Shown here piece by piece: positions 48,342-59,334 of a stretch of DNA of 64,000 bases (position 1 is the stretch's first letter; the number at the start of each line of letters is the position of its first letter). The notes below the pieces were generated by a model. The model was not told the origin of the DNA, made no database searches, and saw nothing but the letters and a program-made list of their open reading frames with translations. Source of the stretch: Gimesia chilikensis (GTDB lineage: Bacteria; Planctomycetota; Planctomycetia; Planctomycetales; Planctomycetaceae). The stretch lies in contig NZ_CP036266.1 in the NCBI RefSeq assembly GCF_007744075.1, positions 6,685,248-6,749,247 on the forward strand. The letters run 5' to 3'. The position numbers and the translations under genes are program-made.

Positions 48342-51300
48342 ATGATGTCCGCCAGAAATTTCTACATAGCTGTTTTGATCACACTTGTGATGTGCGCGCC
48401 ACTTGCGGCTGAAGAAGCCTGCCCAGCGTGTGCTTCCGGACATTGTGCAACTTCCCTGGATGAGAACGCGTTCCAGGCTGAGGGGCCCTTCGTCTTTTTC
48501 TCGAAGCTGTTCGATACCAGTGATTTCCCACAGCGCTGGTATTGCGGAACGTGGTCATCGGATAACGGCTGGTTACACATCATCTCAGATATCGGAATTT
48601 TCGGGGCCTATTTCGCGATTCCCGTGATTCTGCTGTACTACATGTTACAGCGGAAGGACCTGCCTTTTCCCAAAGTAATCTGGTTGTTTGCCGCATTCAT
48701 TCTGTTTTGCGGCCTGGGACACCTGATTGAAGCCGGTATCTTCTGGTGGCCCGTCTATCGCTTCTCAGGTCTGATCAAAGCGTGCACGGCGGTCGTCTCC
48801 TGGATTACCGTGGTGGCGTTGATCAGTCTGGTTCCGGCAGCATTGAACCTGCCTTCTGCTGCGCTGCTGGCCAAAGAACTGCAGAAGAATAAAGACCGTC
48901 TGGAATTTGCATTGGATTCAGGACAGATTGGCATCTGGGAATGGGACCTGAAGCAGAATACCTTTTATGGTGATCAACGCACGCAGGATATCTTCGAGGT
49001 CTATGGGGGAGAGCAGGAGTTTCGCTTCCAGGATTTTCTGAACCTGTTGCATCCTGATGATCGCAGGGGGATCGATGATCAGATCGAAGACTGCATCACC
49101 TCCGGGTGTCCGTTCAATTCGAAGTTTCGGATCATTCATGCTGACGGTAGCATGCACTACATACACGCGGAAGGGAGAGTGACTTACGGAGACGATGGCG
49201 CCCCCGAGCAATTCATCGGAGTCTGCCACGATTTCACGGAGAGTAAACTTCAGGAGAATGCGCTCCTGGAAAGCGAACAGAATTTCCGCAGTACGTTCGA
49301 GCAGATTGCCATCGGCATTGCGCTGGTCGCCCCTGATGGCAGCTGGTTGCGAGTCAATAACGGGCTGTGTGAGATTGTTGGTTACGACAGTGATGAACTG
49401 ATGAAGCTGACGTTCCAGGAGATTACGCACCCGGACGATCTGGCAGCCGACCTGTATAATGTCGAACAACTGTTAGCAGGTAAAATCGACTCCTACTCAA
49501 TGGAAAAGCGGTATCTCCGCAAAGACGGCTCCGAGGTCTGGATTAACCTGACGGTCTGCCTGGTACGACATCCTACGGGAGAACCCAAGCACTTCATCTC
49601 TGTCGTCGAAAACATTCAGGAACGCAAAGACGCGGCTGAGGAACTGAAACAGTACCACGATCAGGTCGAAAAACTGTCACTGGTAGCCAGCAAGACACAG
49701 CACTCGGTGATTATTTCCGACGCCCAGGGGCGGATTGAGTGGGTGAACAGCGCATTCAGCGAGTTGACCGGATATGAACTGGCAGAAATCGAAGGCAAAA
49801 AACCGGGGGAGATCTTACAGGGCCCAAATACAGACCCGGAAACGACGGCTGTAATGCATGACCATCTGCAACAGCAGAAAAGTGTGGCGGTTGAGATCAT
49901 TAACTATGATCGGCAGCAGCGAGAATACTGGGTGGAAGTCAAAATCGATCCCGTATTCGATGAGGCGGGGACTTTGGTCAATTTCATCGCGACACAGGTT
50001 GATATCACCGCGCGTAAGCAATCGGAGCTGGCATTACGCAAGGCCACCGGTCAGTTCGAGCGGTTACTGACTGCCGACATTTTAGGAATCATGACCTGCC
50101 GGCTGGATGGCAGAATCGAACAGATCAACGATGAACTGCTGCGAATTCTGGGCTACAGCTATGAAGATGCCATCGACAACCAACTCAACTGGCAAGAGTT
50201 AACGCCGCCCGAGTGGGCACCAATGGACCTGGCCGCGATTGAAGAATTGAGCCAGACGGGACATGCCAAACCGTTCGAGAAAGAGTATCTCCGCAAGGAC
50301 GGAACACGAATTCCAGTGGTGATTGGCGTGACCATGCTGGACGAAGCGGATGACCTCTGCCTCTGTTTCGTGCTGGATGTGACATCGCAGAAGGCGACCG
50401 AAGAAAGTCTCAAAATTGCCAAGCAGACTGCCGAGGAGGCGAGTCGGGCGAAGAGTGAATTTCTGGCCAACATGAGCCATGAACTGCGCACGCCTTTGAA
50501 TGGCATTATTGGCATGACTGAGCTGCTGGGCCTGACGAAACTCGATCAAAGACAACACCAGTTTGTGGATGCCTGTCGGACCAGTGGGGAATCACTGCTG
50601 TATCTGATCAACGATATTCTCGACTTTTCCAAGATTGAAGCCGGGAAGCTGGAACTGGACCAGCAGGCCTTTGACCTCGAAAAGCTGATGATCGATACCG
50701 TATCGACCATGGCCTGGCGAGCCGCAGAAAAAGGGCTTGAATTCCCCTATTATGTCGATCCCGCTTCACGGCGTATGCTAAACGGAGACAGCAACCGCCT
50801 GCGTCAGGTTCTGGTGAACCTGATTGGAAATGCGGTCAAGTTTACCGAAGCGGGTGAAGTTGTGGTACGTGTTGAATCGGTACGTACCACTCAGGATCAG
50901 CTCAGGGCGCGATTCTCGATTTCTGATACCGGTATCGGCATTTCGGAAGAGAAAATCGGCCGCCTGTTTCAGTCGTTTTCACAGGCAGATGCCTCGACGA
51001 CGCGAAACTATGGGGGCACCGGACTGGGGCTGGCGATCTCGAAGGAAATAGTAGAGCTGATGGGTGGGACCATCGGTATCGAAAGCGAACCGGGTACCGG
51101 CTCGACATTCTGGTTTGAGATTCCTTTCCAGGTTATCTCAGATAAGACAGAGACATCACCCCAGACTTCCAGTCTGGAGGGTAAACGGGCTCTGATTGCA
51201 GAAGAGAATCAGACCTGGAGACAGATTCTGTGTGAGTACGCGTTGGAGTTAAAGCTGGATGCAGTGGCAGTCAGTACGTTCGCTGAAGTGCAAGAAGCGA

Positions 51301-52418
51301 TCGAAGCCGGTACACAGAACAACGTTGCCTATGATCTGGTGCTGGTGAACTCCGAGCTGGCCGGACCTGATGAGCTGAAGTTATGGAACAGTTCCCGGGA
51401 GGGTCTGCCTCACACCGTGCTGCTGCTCAATTCTCTGGAGGACCAGCTGGATTCAGAGCACAAGCGTGAGGTTGACGCGACGATCTGCAAACCACTGCAT
51501 CGTCGTCAGTTGTTGAGCGTGATCGACGGTGTATTGAACGGCCGAGAGCACGGTGGCCTGAAAACAACGGAGTCTGCAGAGGAATCTCCAAGAAAGGACC
51601 AACCGGTACTCCCGGCGGTCCATGTACTGATTGCAGAAGATCAGAGTATCAACCAGATGTATATGGAAGAGCTGTTCAAAGAACTGGGCTGCACCTGTGA
51701 AACGGCTCTGAACGGACTCGAAACAATTGAAGCGGTCAAACGAAGTCAATTTGACCTGATTCTGATGGATTGTCAGATGCCGGAGATGGATGGTTTTGAA
51801 GCCACGCGACAAATCCGTCAACTGGAGGCAGACGGTATTTTGAGCGGTCACATCCCCATTGTGGCGTTGACCGCGAATGCGGTGAAAGGGGATCGCGAAG
51901 TCTGTCTGCAGGCCGGGATGGATGATTATCTCAGTAAGCCGGTTCAGGTGAATCAGATTCGAGAAGTGTTCGCACGACTGCTAGAACAGAAGCCGGATTC
52001 TTCTGATTCGTCCCGCGCGGATTGTGATCAGAGCAAGCAGAGCCGTGCCGAGTCGCCGATTAACAGTCAGCAGCTCTGGGAACGCTGTTTTAAAAACCTG
52101 GATTTTGCCAACTCATTACTGAACGAACTTGAGGCCGTCGGCCCCGACCGCATCACTGAGATTCAAGAGAATGCCAATCAGAGGAATCTGACAGGAATCG
52201 CGGATGCGGCACATGCGTTAAAGGGGACGGCAGGAATTCTGTGTGCCTCTCCGTTATATGACCTTTCTCTCCAGGTCGAGAAGGCCAGTCAGAATGAGTC
52301 ATACACAGATGATATTAACGAACTGATCAAGCAGGTGGTTGCAGAAATGCAGGAGTGCCTGGACAGCCTGCCTAAACTACGAGAAGAATTTCAATCAATC
52401 AACGAGAACGCGAAATGA
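48342..52418 (+). CDS. Hybrid histidine kinase with ethylene-receptor-like membrane domain
   Basis: A 1358-residue sensor kinase. After a signal-like segment ([14 protein letters not shown]) and a Cys cluster ([10 protein letters not shown]) come three membrane helices that match the ethylene-binding domain of plant ETR1: [31 protein letters not shown] with Cys and His in the CxxxH spacing that binds copper in ETR1 (residues 123 and 127 here), and [18 protein letters not shown]. Four PAS domains follow (about 185-690), then HisKA with phosphoacceptor His713 in [12 protein letters not shown], HATPase, a receiver whose Asp position reads Asn (VLVNSELAG), an intact receiver ([13 protein letters not shown]), and an HPt domain ([10 protein letters not shown]). 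ATG at 48342 is used; a TTG at 48309 adds 11 residues. It overlaps the next gene by four bases. Confidence 0.92.
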   Translation: MMSARNFYIAVLITLVMCAPLAAEEACPACASGHCATSLDENAFQAEGPFVFFSKLFDTSDFPQRWYCGTWSSDNGWLHIISDIGIFGAYFAIPVILLYYMLQRKDLPFPKVIWLFAAFILFCGLGHLIEAGIFWWPVYRFSGLIKACTAVVSWITVVALISLVPAALNLPSAALLAKELQKNKDRLEFALDSGQIGIWEWDLKQNTFYGDQRTQDIFEVYGGEQEFRFQDFLNLLHPDDRRGIDDQIEDCITSGCPFNSKFRIIHADGSMHYIHAEGRVTYGDDGAPEQFIGVCHDFTESKLQENALLESEQNFRSTFEQIAIGIALVAPDGSWLRVNNGLCEIVGYDSDELMKLTFQEITHPDDLAADLYNVEQLLAGKIDSYSMEKRYLRKDGSEVWINLTVCLVRHPTGEPKHFISVVENIQERKDAAEELKQYHDQVEKLSLVASKTQHSVIISDAQGRIEWVNSAFSELTGYELAEIEGKKPGEILQGPNTDPETTAVMHDHLQQQKSVAVEIINYDRQQREYWVEVKIDPVFDEAGTLVNFIATQVDITARKQSELALRKATGQFERLLTADILGIMTCRLDGRIEQINDELLRILGYSYEDAIDNQLNWQELTPPEWAPMDLAAIEELSQTGHAKPFEKEYLRKDGTRIPVVIGVTMLDEADDLCLCFVLDVTSQKATEESLKIAKQTAEEASRAKSEFLANMSHELRTPLNGIIGMTELLGLTKLDQRQHQFVDACRTSGESLLYLINDILDFSKIEAGKLELDQQAFDLEKLMIDTVSTMAWRAAEKGLEFPYYVDPASRRMLNGDSNRLRQVLVNLIGNAVKFTEAGEVVVRVESVRTTQDQLRARFSISDTGIGISEEKIGRLFQSFSQADASTTRNYGGTGLGLAISKEIVELMGGTIGIESEPGTGSTFWFEIPFQVISDKTETSPQTSSLEGKRALIAEENQTWRQILCEYALELKLDAVAVSTFAEVQEAIEAGTQNNVAYDLVLVNSELAGPDELKLWNSSREGLPHTVLLLNSLEDQLDSEHKREVDATICKPLHRRQLLSVIDGVLNGREHGGLKTTESAEESPRKDQPVLPAVHVLIAEDQSINQMYMEELFKELGCTCETALNGLETIEAVKRSQFDLILMDCQMPEMDGFEATRQIRQLEADGILSGHIPIVALTANAVKGDREVCLQAGMDDYLSKPVQVNQIREVFARLLEQKPDSSDSSRADCDQSKQSRAESPINSQQLWERCFKNLDFANSLLNELEAVGPDRITEIQENANQRNLTGIADAAHALKGTAGILCASPLYDLSLQVEKASQNESYTDDINELIKQVVAEMQECLDSLPKLREEFQSINENAK

Positions 52419-53497
52419 AGCAAGCATTAGTAATCGACGACGATTCCCTGGCCCGCCTGGCCATTCAAAACACGCTGCTGGAAGGTGGCTACGAGGTGCT
52501 TACAGCCGGTAACGGCCAGGAAGGGCTGGAGCTGTTAAGTCAGAACCAGGTCCAACTGGTGATTTGCGACTGGGAAATGCCGGTCATGAACGGAATCGAG
52601 TTCTGTAAGGCAGTCCGGAACAGCAACCTCAACCGTTACATTTACGTGATCATGCTGACTTCCAACAACCAGTCGGAAGATATCATCAGCGGGTTACACG
52701 CAGGCGCCGATGACTACGTGACGAAGCCGTTTCATCCGGGAGAGCTCCTGATGCGGGCGAATGTGGGGCAGCGGATTATTGGCCTGGAAAGTCGTGAAAT
52801 GACGATCTTCGCCCTGGCCAAACTGGCAGAGTCGCGCGATCCGGAAACTGGTGCGCACCTGGAGCGGGTACGTTCCTACTGTCGGGTACTGGCTCTGCAG
52901 TTGCAGAAACAGCCCCGGTATCAGAACCAGGTGGATGACAACTTCATCAACCTGGTCTATGAGACCAGCCCGCTACACGACATCGGCAAAGTTGCGATCC
53001 CCGACAGTGTGCTGTTAAAACCGGGACGCTTGACGGACAGTGAGTACGAACTGATGAAGACACATACGCTGAAAGGCGCGGAAACGTTAGCGGCTGCAGT
53101 GAAGCAGTTCCCGAATGCCCGTTTCCTGCAGATGGCGCATGACATTGCCCTGCATCACCATGAGAGGTTTGACGGTGATGGTTATCCGTATGGACTGGCC
53201 GGGGAAGCGATTCCGCTGGAAAGCCGGATTGTCGCCGTGGCGGATGTGTATGACGCGCTGACTTCCAAGCGGGTCTACAAAGAGTCTTATTCCCATGAAA
53301 TGGCCGCAGAAATCATTCAGAACGAATCCGGAAGTCATTTCGATCCGGAGATCGTCGCCGCATTTCTGGAAGTGGAAGACGAGTTCATCGAGATCCGAAA
53401 AAATAATGCCGACTGCGAGAACGAGGAAGAAGAAGCCCGCAAACGTTGCGTCACCGCCGAAAAACGGTTGTTACTCTCGCACGGTGCCCTGGCATAG
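52415..53497 (+). CDS. Response regulator with HD-GYP domain
   Basis: A 360-residue response regulator: receiver domain with Asp52 (VICDWEMPVMNG) and Lys in KPFHPGE, then an HD-GYP phosphodiesterase domain that degrades cyclic di-GMP. Metal-binding residues are intact: SPLHDIGKVAIPD (HD) and HHHERFDGDGYPYGL (GYP). A Cys- and Glu-rich tail follows. The ATG overlaps the kinase stop (ATGA), so the kinase and regulator are co-translated and surely a cognate pair. The predicted output is a fall in cyclic di-GMP in response to whatever the kinase senses. Confidence 0.95.
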   Translation: MKQALVIDDDSLARLAIQNTLLEGGYEVLTAGNGQEGLELLSQNQVQLVICDWEMPVMNGIEFCKAVRNSNLNRYIYVIMLTSNNQSEDIISGLHAGADDYVTKPFHPGELLMRANVGQRIIGLESREMTIFALAKLAESRDPETGAHLERVRSYCRVLALQLQKQPRYQNQVDDNFINLVYETSPLHDIGKVAIPDSVLLKPGRLTDSEYELMKTHTLKGAETLAAAVKQFPNARFLQMAHDIALHHHERFDGDGYPYGLAGEAIPLESRIVAVADVYDALTSKRVYKESYSHEMAAEIIQNESGSHFDPEIVAAFLEVEDEFIEIRKNNADCENEEEEARKRCVTAEKRLLLSHGALA

Positions 53498-54103
53498 TCA
53501 TTTCATCGAATCATTCCTGTCAATGACAGACTCCGCTGCCAGAAATTGAGGCGGCATCAGGGGAACAGTGCTGCGCGAACGACTGCGCGATGTTCAGATT
53601 GGCGCGGTGGTGCGGTTGCTTAGAATCGGTATGGTCTTTCTGCAGACAGATGGACTGTTACGACGATCTCCCGTGTGCTTTCTATCCTGTCTTCAAGTCA
53701 GCTTCTCCCATGATGACTCGATTTTGTGAATCGGCGTGAGGGGGTCAAGCGGAATTGGAGATTGAGAGCAGCACGAAATGCTCTCAATGTGCAGTGACTT
53801 CCGGGTGAGTGTGCTGCGAAGTGCGTTGAAAGTGCTCCGAAATGATTTGAAATGTTACGAGACAGAGGGAACCGGTGATGAATGTCCCGGTGAAAAACTG
53901 GAAAAATCGACGGCAATTCAGGTGGTTCTGAGTCACTTGTTCGGCAGATTCCAGTGCACACATCATCCGCCTCGCGCGCGAAGCACAATTGCACCACTTT
54001 ATGATTCGGGAAGAGCTGATCAAGAGGAGTCTGTTCAGTTTTTGAGACAGAAGTTCGCTGGAAATCGGGATGTGTCGTTGTTCGAAGCCGGGACCTGGGT
54101 ATA
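53498..54103. other. Intergenic region between regulator and sulfatase genes
   Basis: About 600 bases. Several overlapping frames of 80-145 codons occur on both strands (53698-54197), but none has a convincing composition, ribosome site or recognisable motif. I see nothing else in it. Confidence 0.4.
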
Positions 54104-55501
54104 TCACATCGGGGCAATCCGCCTGGAGCCCACATCGGTTGTTAAGACGACATGGCTGTTAAAGCTCGCTAAGATTAACTCGTGTTTAGCAGCCTGATGT
54201 GCCGGGTCGTCCCAGAGGTTGTGGTGTTCCCAGGGGTCCGTTTGTAAATCGTAAAGCTCGCCCAGATTCTTATCGTGATACAGAGATAATTTATAGCGGT
54301 CGTCGCGATACATGGTCGCAAAACTGCCTTCTCCGCCCGTGAAAAACGGATCGAGTGCGTCAAAATATTCACAGCGAACACTCTCGCGAATGTGTGCGCC
54401 TGTCTGTTCGCCCGTGAGTACAGGGAGCAGGCTCTGCCCCTGATGATAGTCTGGGATGGGAACCTCGGTTAGATCGAGTAAGGTGGCAGAAAGATCGAGT
54501 AATTCCACAAGCCCGGTGGCCCGCTGGTTGGCCACAAAGTGTCCCGGCCAGGAGAAAATCAATGGGACCCGGATCAATCCTTCATAAAATCGACATCCCT
54601 TCTGTACCAGCCCGTGATCTCCTAACGTCTCACCATGATCTGAAGTGAAAATGATGACCGTATTGTCTCGCTGTCCTGTTGATTCCAATGCGCTCAGGAT
54701 CCGCGCAAACTGATCGTCGATTTGAGCAATCATGGCGTAATACAGTGCCTGAACTTTTTTCAGCTCACTGATTTCCGTAGACATCGTGACTGGCTGAAAA
54801 TCAACGCGGGAAAGCAGTTCCTGGGTCGCCTTGTCAGACTGCTCAAAATGGGGGCCGGGCATCGCGGTCGGGTCGAACAGCTGCGCATATTTTTCAGGAG
54901 GTGTAAATGGAGGGTGCGGGTCATAGACATTGATATTCAGCAACCAGGGTTGTTGATGATCCTGTTCGATAAATTCGATCGCCCGATCAGAGGCCCACTT
55001 TGTCTGATGGTATTCGGGGTCCACATTCTCTTTTCTGTTCCGCATGTCATCCAGGCTTTTACCTTGTGCACGCACCCAGTCGGCATAATCGTGTGTGCCT
55101 GCAGGCCAGTCATCACGCGGAGCATGGCTGTGCTGCCAGACTGTGAAACCATCATCCAGCCGAGGTTCCGCGCGATGGCCGGCGCTCACTAAATGAAATT
55201 TTCCAATCAACCCGCACAGGTAACCACTCTCGGCGATGAGCTTGCTGATCAGGGGAGGCCAGTCAGGAAAGGTATCGTTGCCATTTCTGGTATTGTGTAA
55301 GCGCGAGGGATACAAGCCGCTCATGAAACTTGCCCTGCTGGGCGTACAGATGGGACTTTGACAATAAGCGTGTGTAAAGGCGACACCCTCTGCCACGAGT
55401 GAATCAACCACGGGCGTTTTCACATACGCGTTCCCCAGTGCACCAATCGTGTCAAACCGTTGCTGGTCGGTGCAATACCATAAAATATTAGGGCGCGTCA
55501 T
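54104..55501 (-). CDS. Sulfatase without signal peptide
   Basis: A 465-residue type I sulfatase. It begins directly with MTRPNILWYCTDQQRFDTIG, so it is probably cytoplasmic. Motifs: ICTPSRASFMSG with the Cys that becomes formylglycine, LIGKFHL, VYDPHPPF, and FTSDHGETLGDHGL. AAGG precedes the ATG. It lies 80 bases downstream of the TctA-TctC-TctB fusion gene on the same strand, which suggests that the transporter imports a sulfated compound that this enzyme then cleaves. Closest in plan to choline-sulfatase- and N-sulfoglucosamine-like enzymes, but the substrate is unknown. Confidence 0.92.
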   Translation of the reverse strand: MTRPNILWYCTDQQRFDTIGALGNAYVKTPVVDSLVAEGVAFTHAYCQSPICTPSRASFMSGLYPSRLHNTRNGNDTFPDWPPLISKLIAESGYLCGLIGKFHLVSAGHRAEPRLDDGFTVWQHSHAPRDDWPAGTHDYADWVRAQGKSLDDMRNRKENVDPEYHQTKWASDRAIEFIEQDHQQPWLLNINVYDPHPPFTPPEKYAQLFDPTAMPGPHFEQSDKATQELLSRVDFQPVTMSTEISELKKVQALYYAMIAQIDDQFARILSALESTGQRDNTVIIFTSDHGETLGDHGLVQKGCRFYEGLIRVPLIFSWPGHFVANQRATGLVELLDLSATLLDLTEVPIPDYHQGQSLLPVLTGEQTGAHIRESVRCEYFDALDPFFTGGEGSFATMYRDDRYKLSLYHDKNLGELYDLQTDPWEHHNLWDDPAHQAAKHELILASFNSHVVLTTDVGSRRIAPM

Positions 55502-55581
55502 GAAACAGCCTTCGTATTAAGAGACTTCGTGGTTGAAAATACTCTGCGTGAGTTCTATTTTTCTGCGCTGGGATGGACCAG

Positions 55582-58503
55582 TTAGGGGAGTACAACAGAA
55601 AAGACTGATGTGAACACTATTTCTGTCCCCAGACCAGTCAACAAAGCGAGTTCGATAAGAACTGGCAGATAGCTCGGTTTCCATTTTGCCATAGTTCCTC
55701 CCGTGACTGCAATCATCAATGCCGTCGCCAACCAGTAATTGAGCCAGCTCTGCTCTAACACCAGTACATAACAGCAAAGCAGTACAAAACAACAAACGGC
55801 CAGCCAGATGCGCGGCTTGCTGCTTGAGGGACTATTTACTGACGGTGTTGGGCTGAGAAAGATTCCCTGTACAACGATGATGCTCATCAAAAACAGCGTC
55901 GCCAGAATAATGTAGAAAGGAAAATCAGGCAGTCGAACTGTTGAGCCGGAAACCAGTTCGCTGAATTTCTTCTCACTCTGGCTGATGTGCTCATCTAGTT
56001 TCTCGCCCCGATAAAACACCGGTTCAATCGATAACGCCTGCAAACTTTTCTGCACCGAATCAGATTGCATCGCCTGTTCCAGTACATCTGCCAGCAGATC
56101 AATTCGCTCCTGTGGAGTCCCTTCAGGTGCCCACCAGTAAAACGAGTTACCCACTACGGCATCGATCTGCTGTTCGCGCGCCGTCGCAACCTCCGGCAGA
56201 GCGGATTGCCTCTTGTCAGACAAGACTGCCAAAGCGCGAATCTGCCCGTCTCCCTGATAGGACAGAAATTCTGCCAGCGAAAATATGGTAGCATCGATAT
56301 GGCCACCAATGAGCATGGTGTATCGCTTTTGCCCATCTCCCGATTGCACATAATTAAAATATTCGCCCCCCGATGCCTGTTCTATCTTTTTGGCAGCGAA
56401 ATGGGCGAGGGCCCCGAAATTGGTTCCGAATTGAACTTCACCCGGATGCCTCTCAGAATCATGCAATAGCTCAGCCAGATTTTTGTATGGGGCATTTTTC
56501 TGCACGGCAACCACCAGATTGATCTCTCCCGTCTGCGCAATCGGCTCGAAAGCCTCCGGACCAAAGTTCACTTTTCCGGAGTATTTCGAGGTAATAATCC
56601 CTTCATGATTACAGAGTATTCTGTATCCATTAGGCCGCGCCTGTTTGACATAGCGGCTCCCAATCGTACCACTGCCCCCCGGCTGATTGATGATGACGAC
56701 TGGTTGTTTCAGCAGCTGGTCCTCGGTGATTGACTTTTGAATGATTCTGGCAAACAGGTCCGTGCCACCTCCTGCAGAAAACGGCACGACAGCCTGAATA
56801 GGGCGTTGCGGAAACGGTGTCAGTCCCTGTTGATTCGTAAAGAAGCCGGAATACAAAAAGACGAGCATGCCCATAATCGCCAGCACCGCAGTCGTATGCC
56901 AGACAGGTAAACCGAATCGACTCCAGACTGAGTGAGAAGTATGCTCCCCAGTCTCATTCTCTGTTTCTGACGCAGGGATGCTGCTCGCCTCTTCAGCAGT
57001 ATTGTCTTTTAAGGTTGCTTGTTTGCCGTTCCGTTTTTTTCGAAACTGACGCACGAGCGGCACAAACAGCAATAAGGCTGAGATGACGACAAAGAGTAAA
57101 GAAATGGGGCGGGTGACGATTGGTAGCCAGTTCCCCTGTGATGACATCAGCCCGGCGGACAGATTTTCTTCCGCAATCGGTCCTAAGACGAAACCAATGA
57201 CAAAGGGGGCCAATGGGATGCGGTTTCGCTCTAATACCAGTCCCAACAGCCCGAAACCGAGCATCACCCAGACATCGAACATGCGGTTCGACAGTGCAAA
57301 TGCTCCGGCAATGCAAAAGGTGAGAATAATGGGCAACAAATAAGGGCGTGGGAACCGCACCAGTTTTGCCAGAAAACCGACGGATGCTATCATCACCGCA
57401 AACATGACCAGGTTTGCCAGAAAATAGGTTCCCATAATCGTATGCACGAGTTCGGGATGTTCGCTGAATAATCGCGGCCCCGGTTGCAATCCATGTAGAA
57501 CTAATGCACCGAGCAGAATCGCATCGATCACACTGCCGGGGATACCCATTGCCACGAGTGGAATCAAAGCGCCGCCGACCGTCGCATTATTGGCGGCTTC
57601 GGAAGCAATAATTCCCTCAGCAGAACCGGAACCGAATTGTTCCGGAGTCTTAGAACTGTTTCTGGCGGCGGAATAAGCGGCGATCGAGCCGATGTTGGCA
57701 CCAATGCCGGGAAGAATTCCAATAAATGTTCCAATCAGAGAAGACCGCAACATATTCACCCATTGATTTTTCCAATCTGCGAATGTCAGCCACAGCCCCC
57801 TGTGTGTTACTGAGACGCGCGGAACGTTTTGATCAATATTCGCAATGTCGCGCAGCACCTGATTGATCGCAAACAATCCAATTAAAACGGGCAACAACTT
57901 GAAACCAGCATTGAGCGGAGTGAACCCGAAAGTGAGTCGTACCTCACCAGTGGCTGCGGAAATCCCCGGCATGGCTGCCAATATTCCCAATGTTCCCGAA
58001 AAGAGTGAGCGCGAGAGCGATGCGCCATCAATGGTCGCGATCAACACCAGAGCCATCATTACCAGCGAGAAATATTCGAAAGGCCCCAGCTGTGTTGACC
58101 AGCGGGCAATCGGTGCAGATAAGGAGATTAAAAACACACAGGAAATTAAACCACCCACCAGGGAGGCATAAATCCCCAGCCCCAGCGCACGGCCGGGCTG
58201 CCCCTGTTGCGTCATGGGGTAACCATCAAGCGTTGTCATCACAGAGGCAGGCGTGCCGGGCATTCGCAGGAGTGTGCCGGTAATCAATCCACCACTGATG
58301 GATCCCACATACATACTCACTAACAAAGTCATCGCCAGTTGAGGATCGAGCGTAAACGTCAACGGCAACGTGAGTGCGATCAACATGGCACCGGTTAACC
58401 CGGGAATCGCCCCCACGAAAATACCAAGCGATGTTCCCACTACAATCAGCGTCAGGCTGAGAGGTGAAGATAATTGAACAATTGTGTTTTGAATCGCATC
58501 CAT
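55582..58503 (-). CDS. Tripartite tricarboxylate transporter fusion: TctA-TctC-TctB
   Basis: A 973-residue polypeptide that joins all three parts of a TTT transporter. Residues 1-500 are TctA, the large membrane subunit, with duplicated motifs FVGAIPGLTGAMLIALTLPL and IGILPGIGANIGS and GIPGSVIDAILLGAL. After an acidic linker and a membrane helix (about 533-556), residues about 562-855 are a TctC/BUG periplasmic solute-binding domain with VVPFSAGGGTDLFARII, VVIINQPGGSGTIGS and YWWAPEGTPQERI. The last 120 residues are a TctB-like small membrane subunit (FYIILATLFLMSIIVVQG; AVCCFVLLCCYVLV). The usual arrangement is three genes. The binding domain would be tethered on both sides. Start ATG 58503; no clear ribosome site. 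Confidence 0.92.
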   Translation of the reverse strand: MDAIQNTIVQLSSPLSLTLIVVGTSLGIFVGAIPGLTGAMLIALTLPLTFTLDPQLAMTLLVSMYVGSISGGLITGTLLRMPGTPASVMTTLDGYPMTQQGQPGRALGLGIYASLVGGLISCVFLISLSAPIARWSTQLGPFEYFSLVMMALVLIATIDGASLSRSLFSGTLGILAAMPGISAATGEVRLTFGFTPLNAGFKLLPVLIGLFAINQVLRDIANIDQNVPRVSVTHRGLWLTFADWKNQWVNMLRSSLIGTFIGILPGIGANIGSIAAYSAARNSSKTPEQFGSGSAEGIIASEAANNATVGGALIPLVAMGIPGSVIDAILLGALVLHGLQPGPRLFSEHPELVHTIMGTYFLANLVMFAVMIASVGFLAKLVRFPRPYLLPIILTFCIAGAFALSNRMFDVWVMLGFGLLGLVLERNRIPLAPFVIGFVLGPIAEENLSAGLMSSQGNWLPIVTRPISLLFVVISALLLFVPLVRQFRKKRNGKQATLKDNTAEEASSIPASETENETGEHTSHSVWSRFGLPVWHTTAVLAIMGMLVFLYSGFFTNQQGLTPFPQRPIQAVVPFSAGGGTDLFARIIQKSITEDQLLKQPVVIINQPGGSGTIGSRYVKQARPNGYRILCNHEGIITSKYSGKVNFGPEAFEPIAQTGEINLVVAVQKNAPYKNLAELLHDSERHPGEVQFGTNFGALAHFAAKKIEQASGGEYFNYVQSGDGQKRYTMLIGGHIDATIFSLAEFLSYQGDGQIRALAVLSDKRQSALPEVATAREQQIDAVVGNSFYWWAPEGTPQERIDLLADVLEQAMQSDSVQKSLQALSIEPVFYRGEKLDEHISQSEKKFSELVSGSTVRLPDFPFYIILATLFLMSIIVVQGIFLSPTPSVNSPSSSKPRIWLAVCCFVLLCCYVLVLEQSWLNYWLATALMIAVTGGTMAKWKPSYLPVLIELALLTGLGTEIVFTSVFSVVLP

Positions 58504-59334
58504 ATTTTGTACTGGTGCAGAAGTCTGCTTAACCCTTTACTCAACGGAGACAGTCAGAGTTTGAACAAGTAAATACATTCACCGACAATACGCGAGACTA
58601 CGAAGGAGGACTAAGATGAGTTAGTCTTCCCTCGATTTCACCTGACGTTCCATCCTTGTTTTCTGCTATTCAGCCCAGATGGTCCCATAGCATTTTCCTG
58701 ACTCATCATATCTTGAAACCGATAATGAATATCGTGACGTATCAAACCCTTTTCGTAAAGACTTCAACATCAACTGATGCTGGGCGGCGTGTGATACCTG
58801 GAGCTTTATAAGATTCGAACTTCTACATTAACTTGTCGGTAACCCACAGCTTTCGAACTTTTCACTGACAGGTTCACACTGCTGTTTGTCTTATATTTCT
58901 GACAAGATCGCGCGAGTTCTATCTACCCTCGTACAGTGATCTGTTGATTGTCTCTTTTCTTAATCACGTTGACCAGGCCCTTACGATCACGGCAGTAGCC
59001 AACAGTGCAGGATTCCAGGCATGCGATGTTTTTTGTTGCTGGATTGGATGGCACAGCGGCAGTAATGTTGACTCGAGCTTTCCAGATAGTGCGCTGCGAC
59101 CTGCCCCATGGAAAATAACCTTTACCGGGATGGTCTATTTCTATATCCTGCTGGCCTCTCCTCTCCTACTCTAATAACCATCTCTCTGTCTTCTTTAAAT
59201 CTAACCCCACTGTCCGTTTTCGCTCAATCCAGCCAAACATTGTGGTGGAAGATCTATACATCGAACTTCATATCTCGACCGCCTCATGCTCCATTTCCAG
59301 GGCGGTCAAATGGTCTAATTCAACAGGTTTACTA
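58504..59334. other. Divergent intergenic region between TTT fusion and MscS genes
   Basis: About 830 bases. It contains a GGAGG followed by ATG AGT TAG at 58602-58624 (a two-codon frame) and a short inverted repeat GACTAA/TTAGTC around it, but no credible gene. The frame at 58944-59174 looks random. Promoters in both directions are expected here. Confidence 0.4.

Noticed and set aside
53698-54197. Overlapping frames of 107-145 codons on both strands between the HD-GYP regulator and the sulfatase
   Set aside because: No ribosome site, no recognisable motif, low-quality composition and mutual overlap; more likely chance frames.
58602-58624. GGAGG followed by ATG AGT TAG inside an inverted repeat
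   Set aside because: Two codons only; could be a leader peptide but nothing downstream on that strand supports it.
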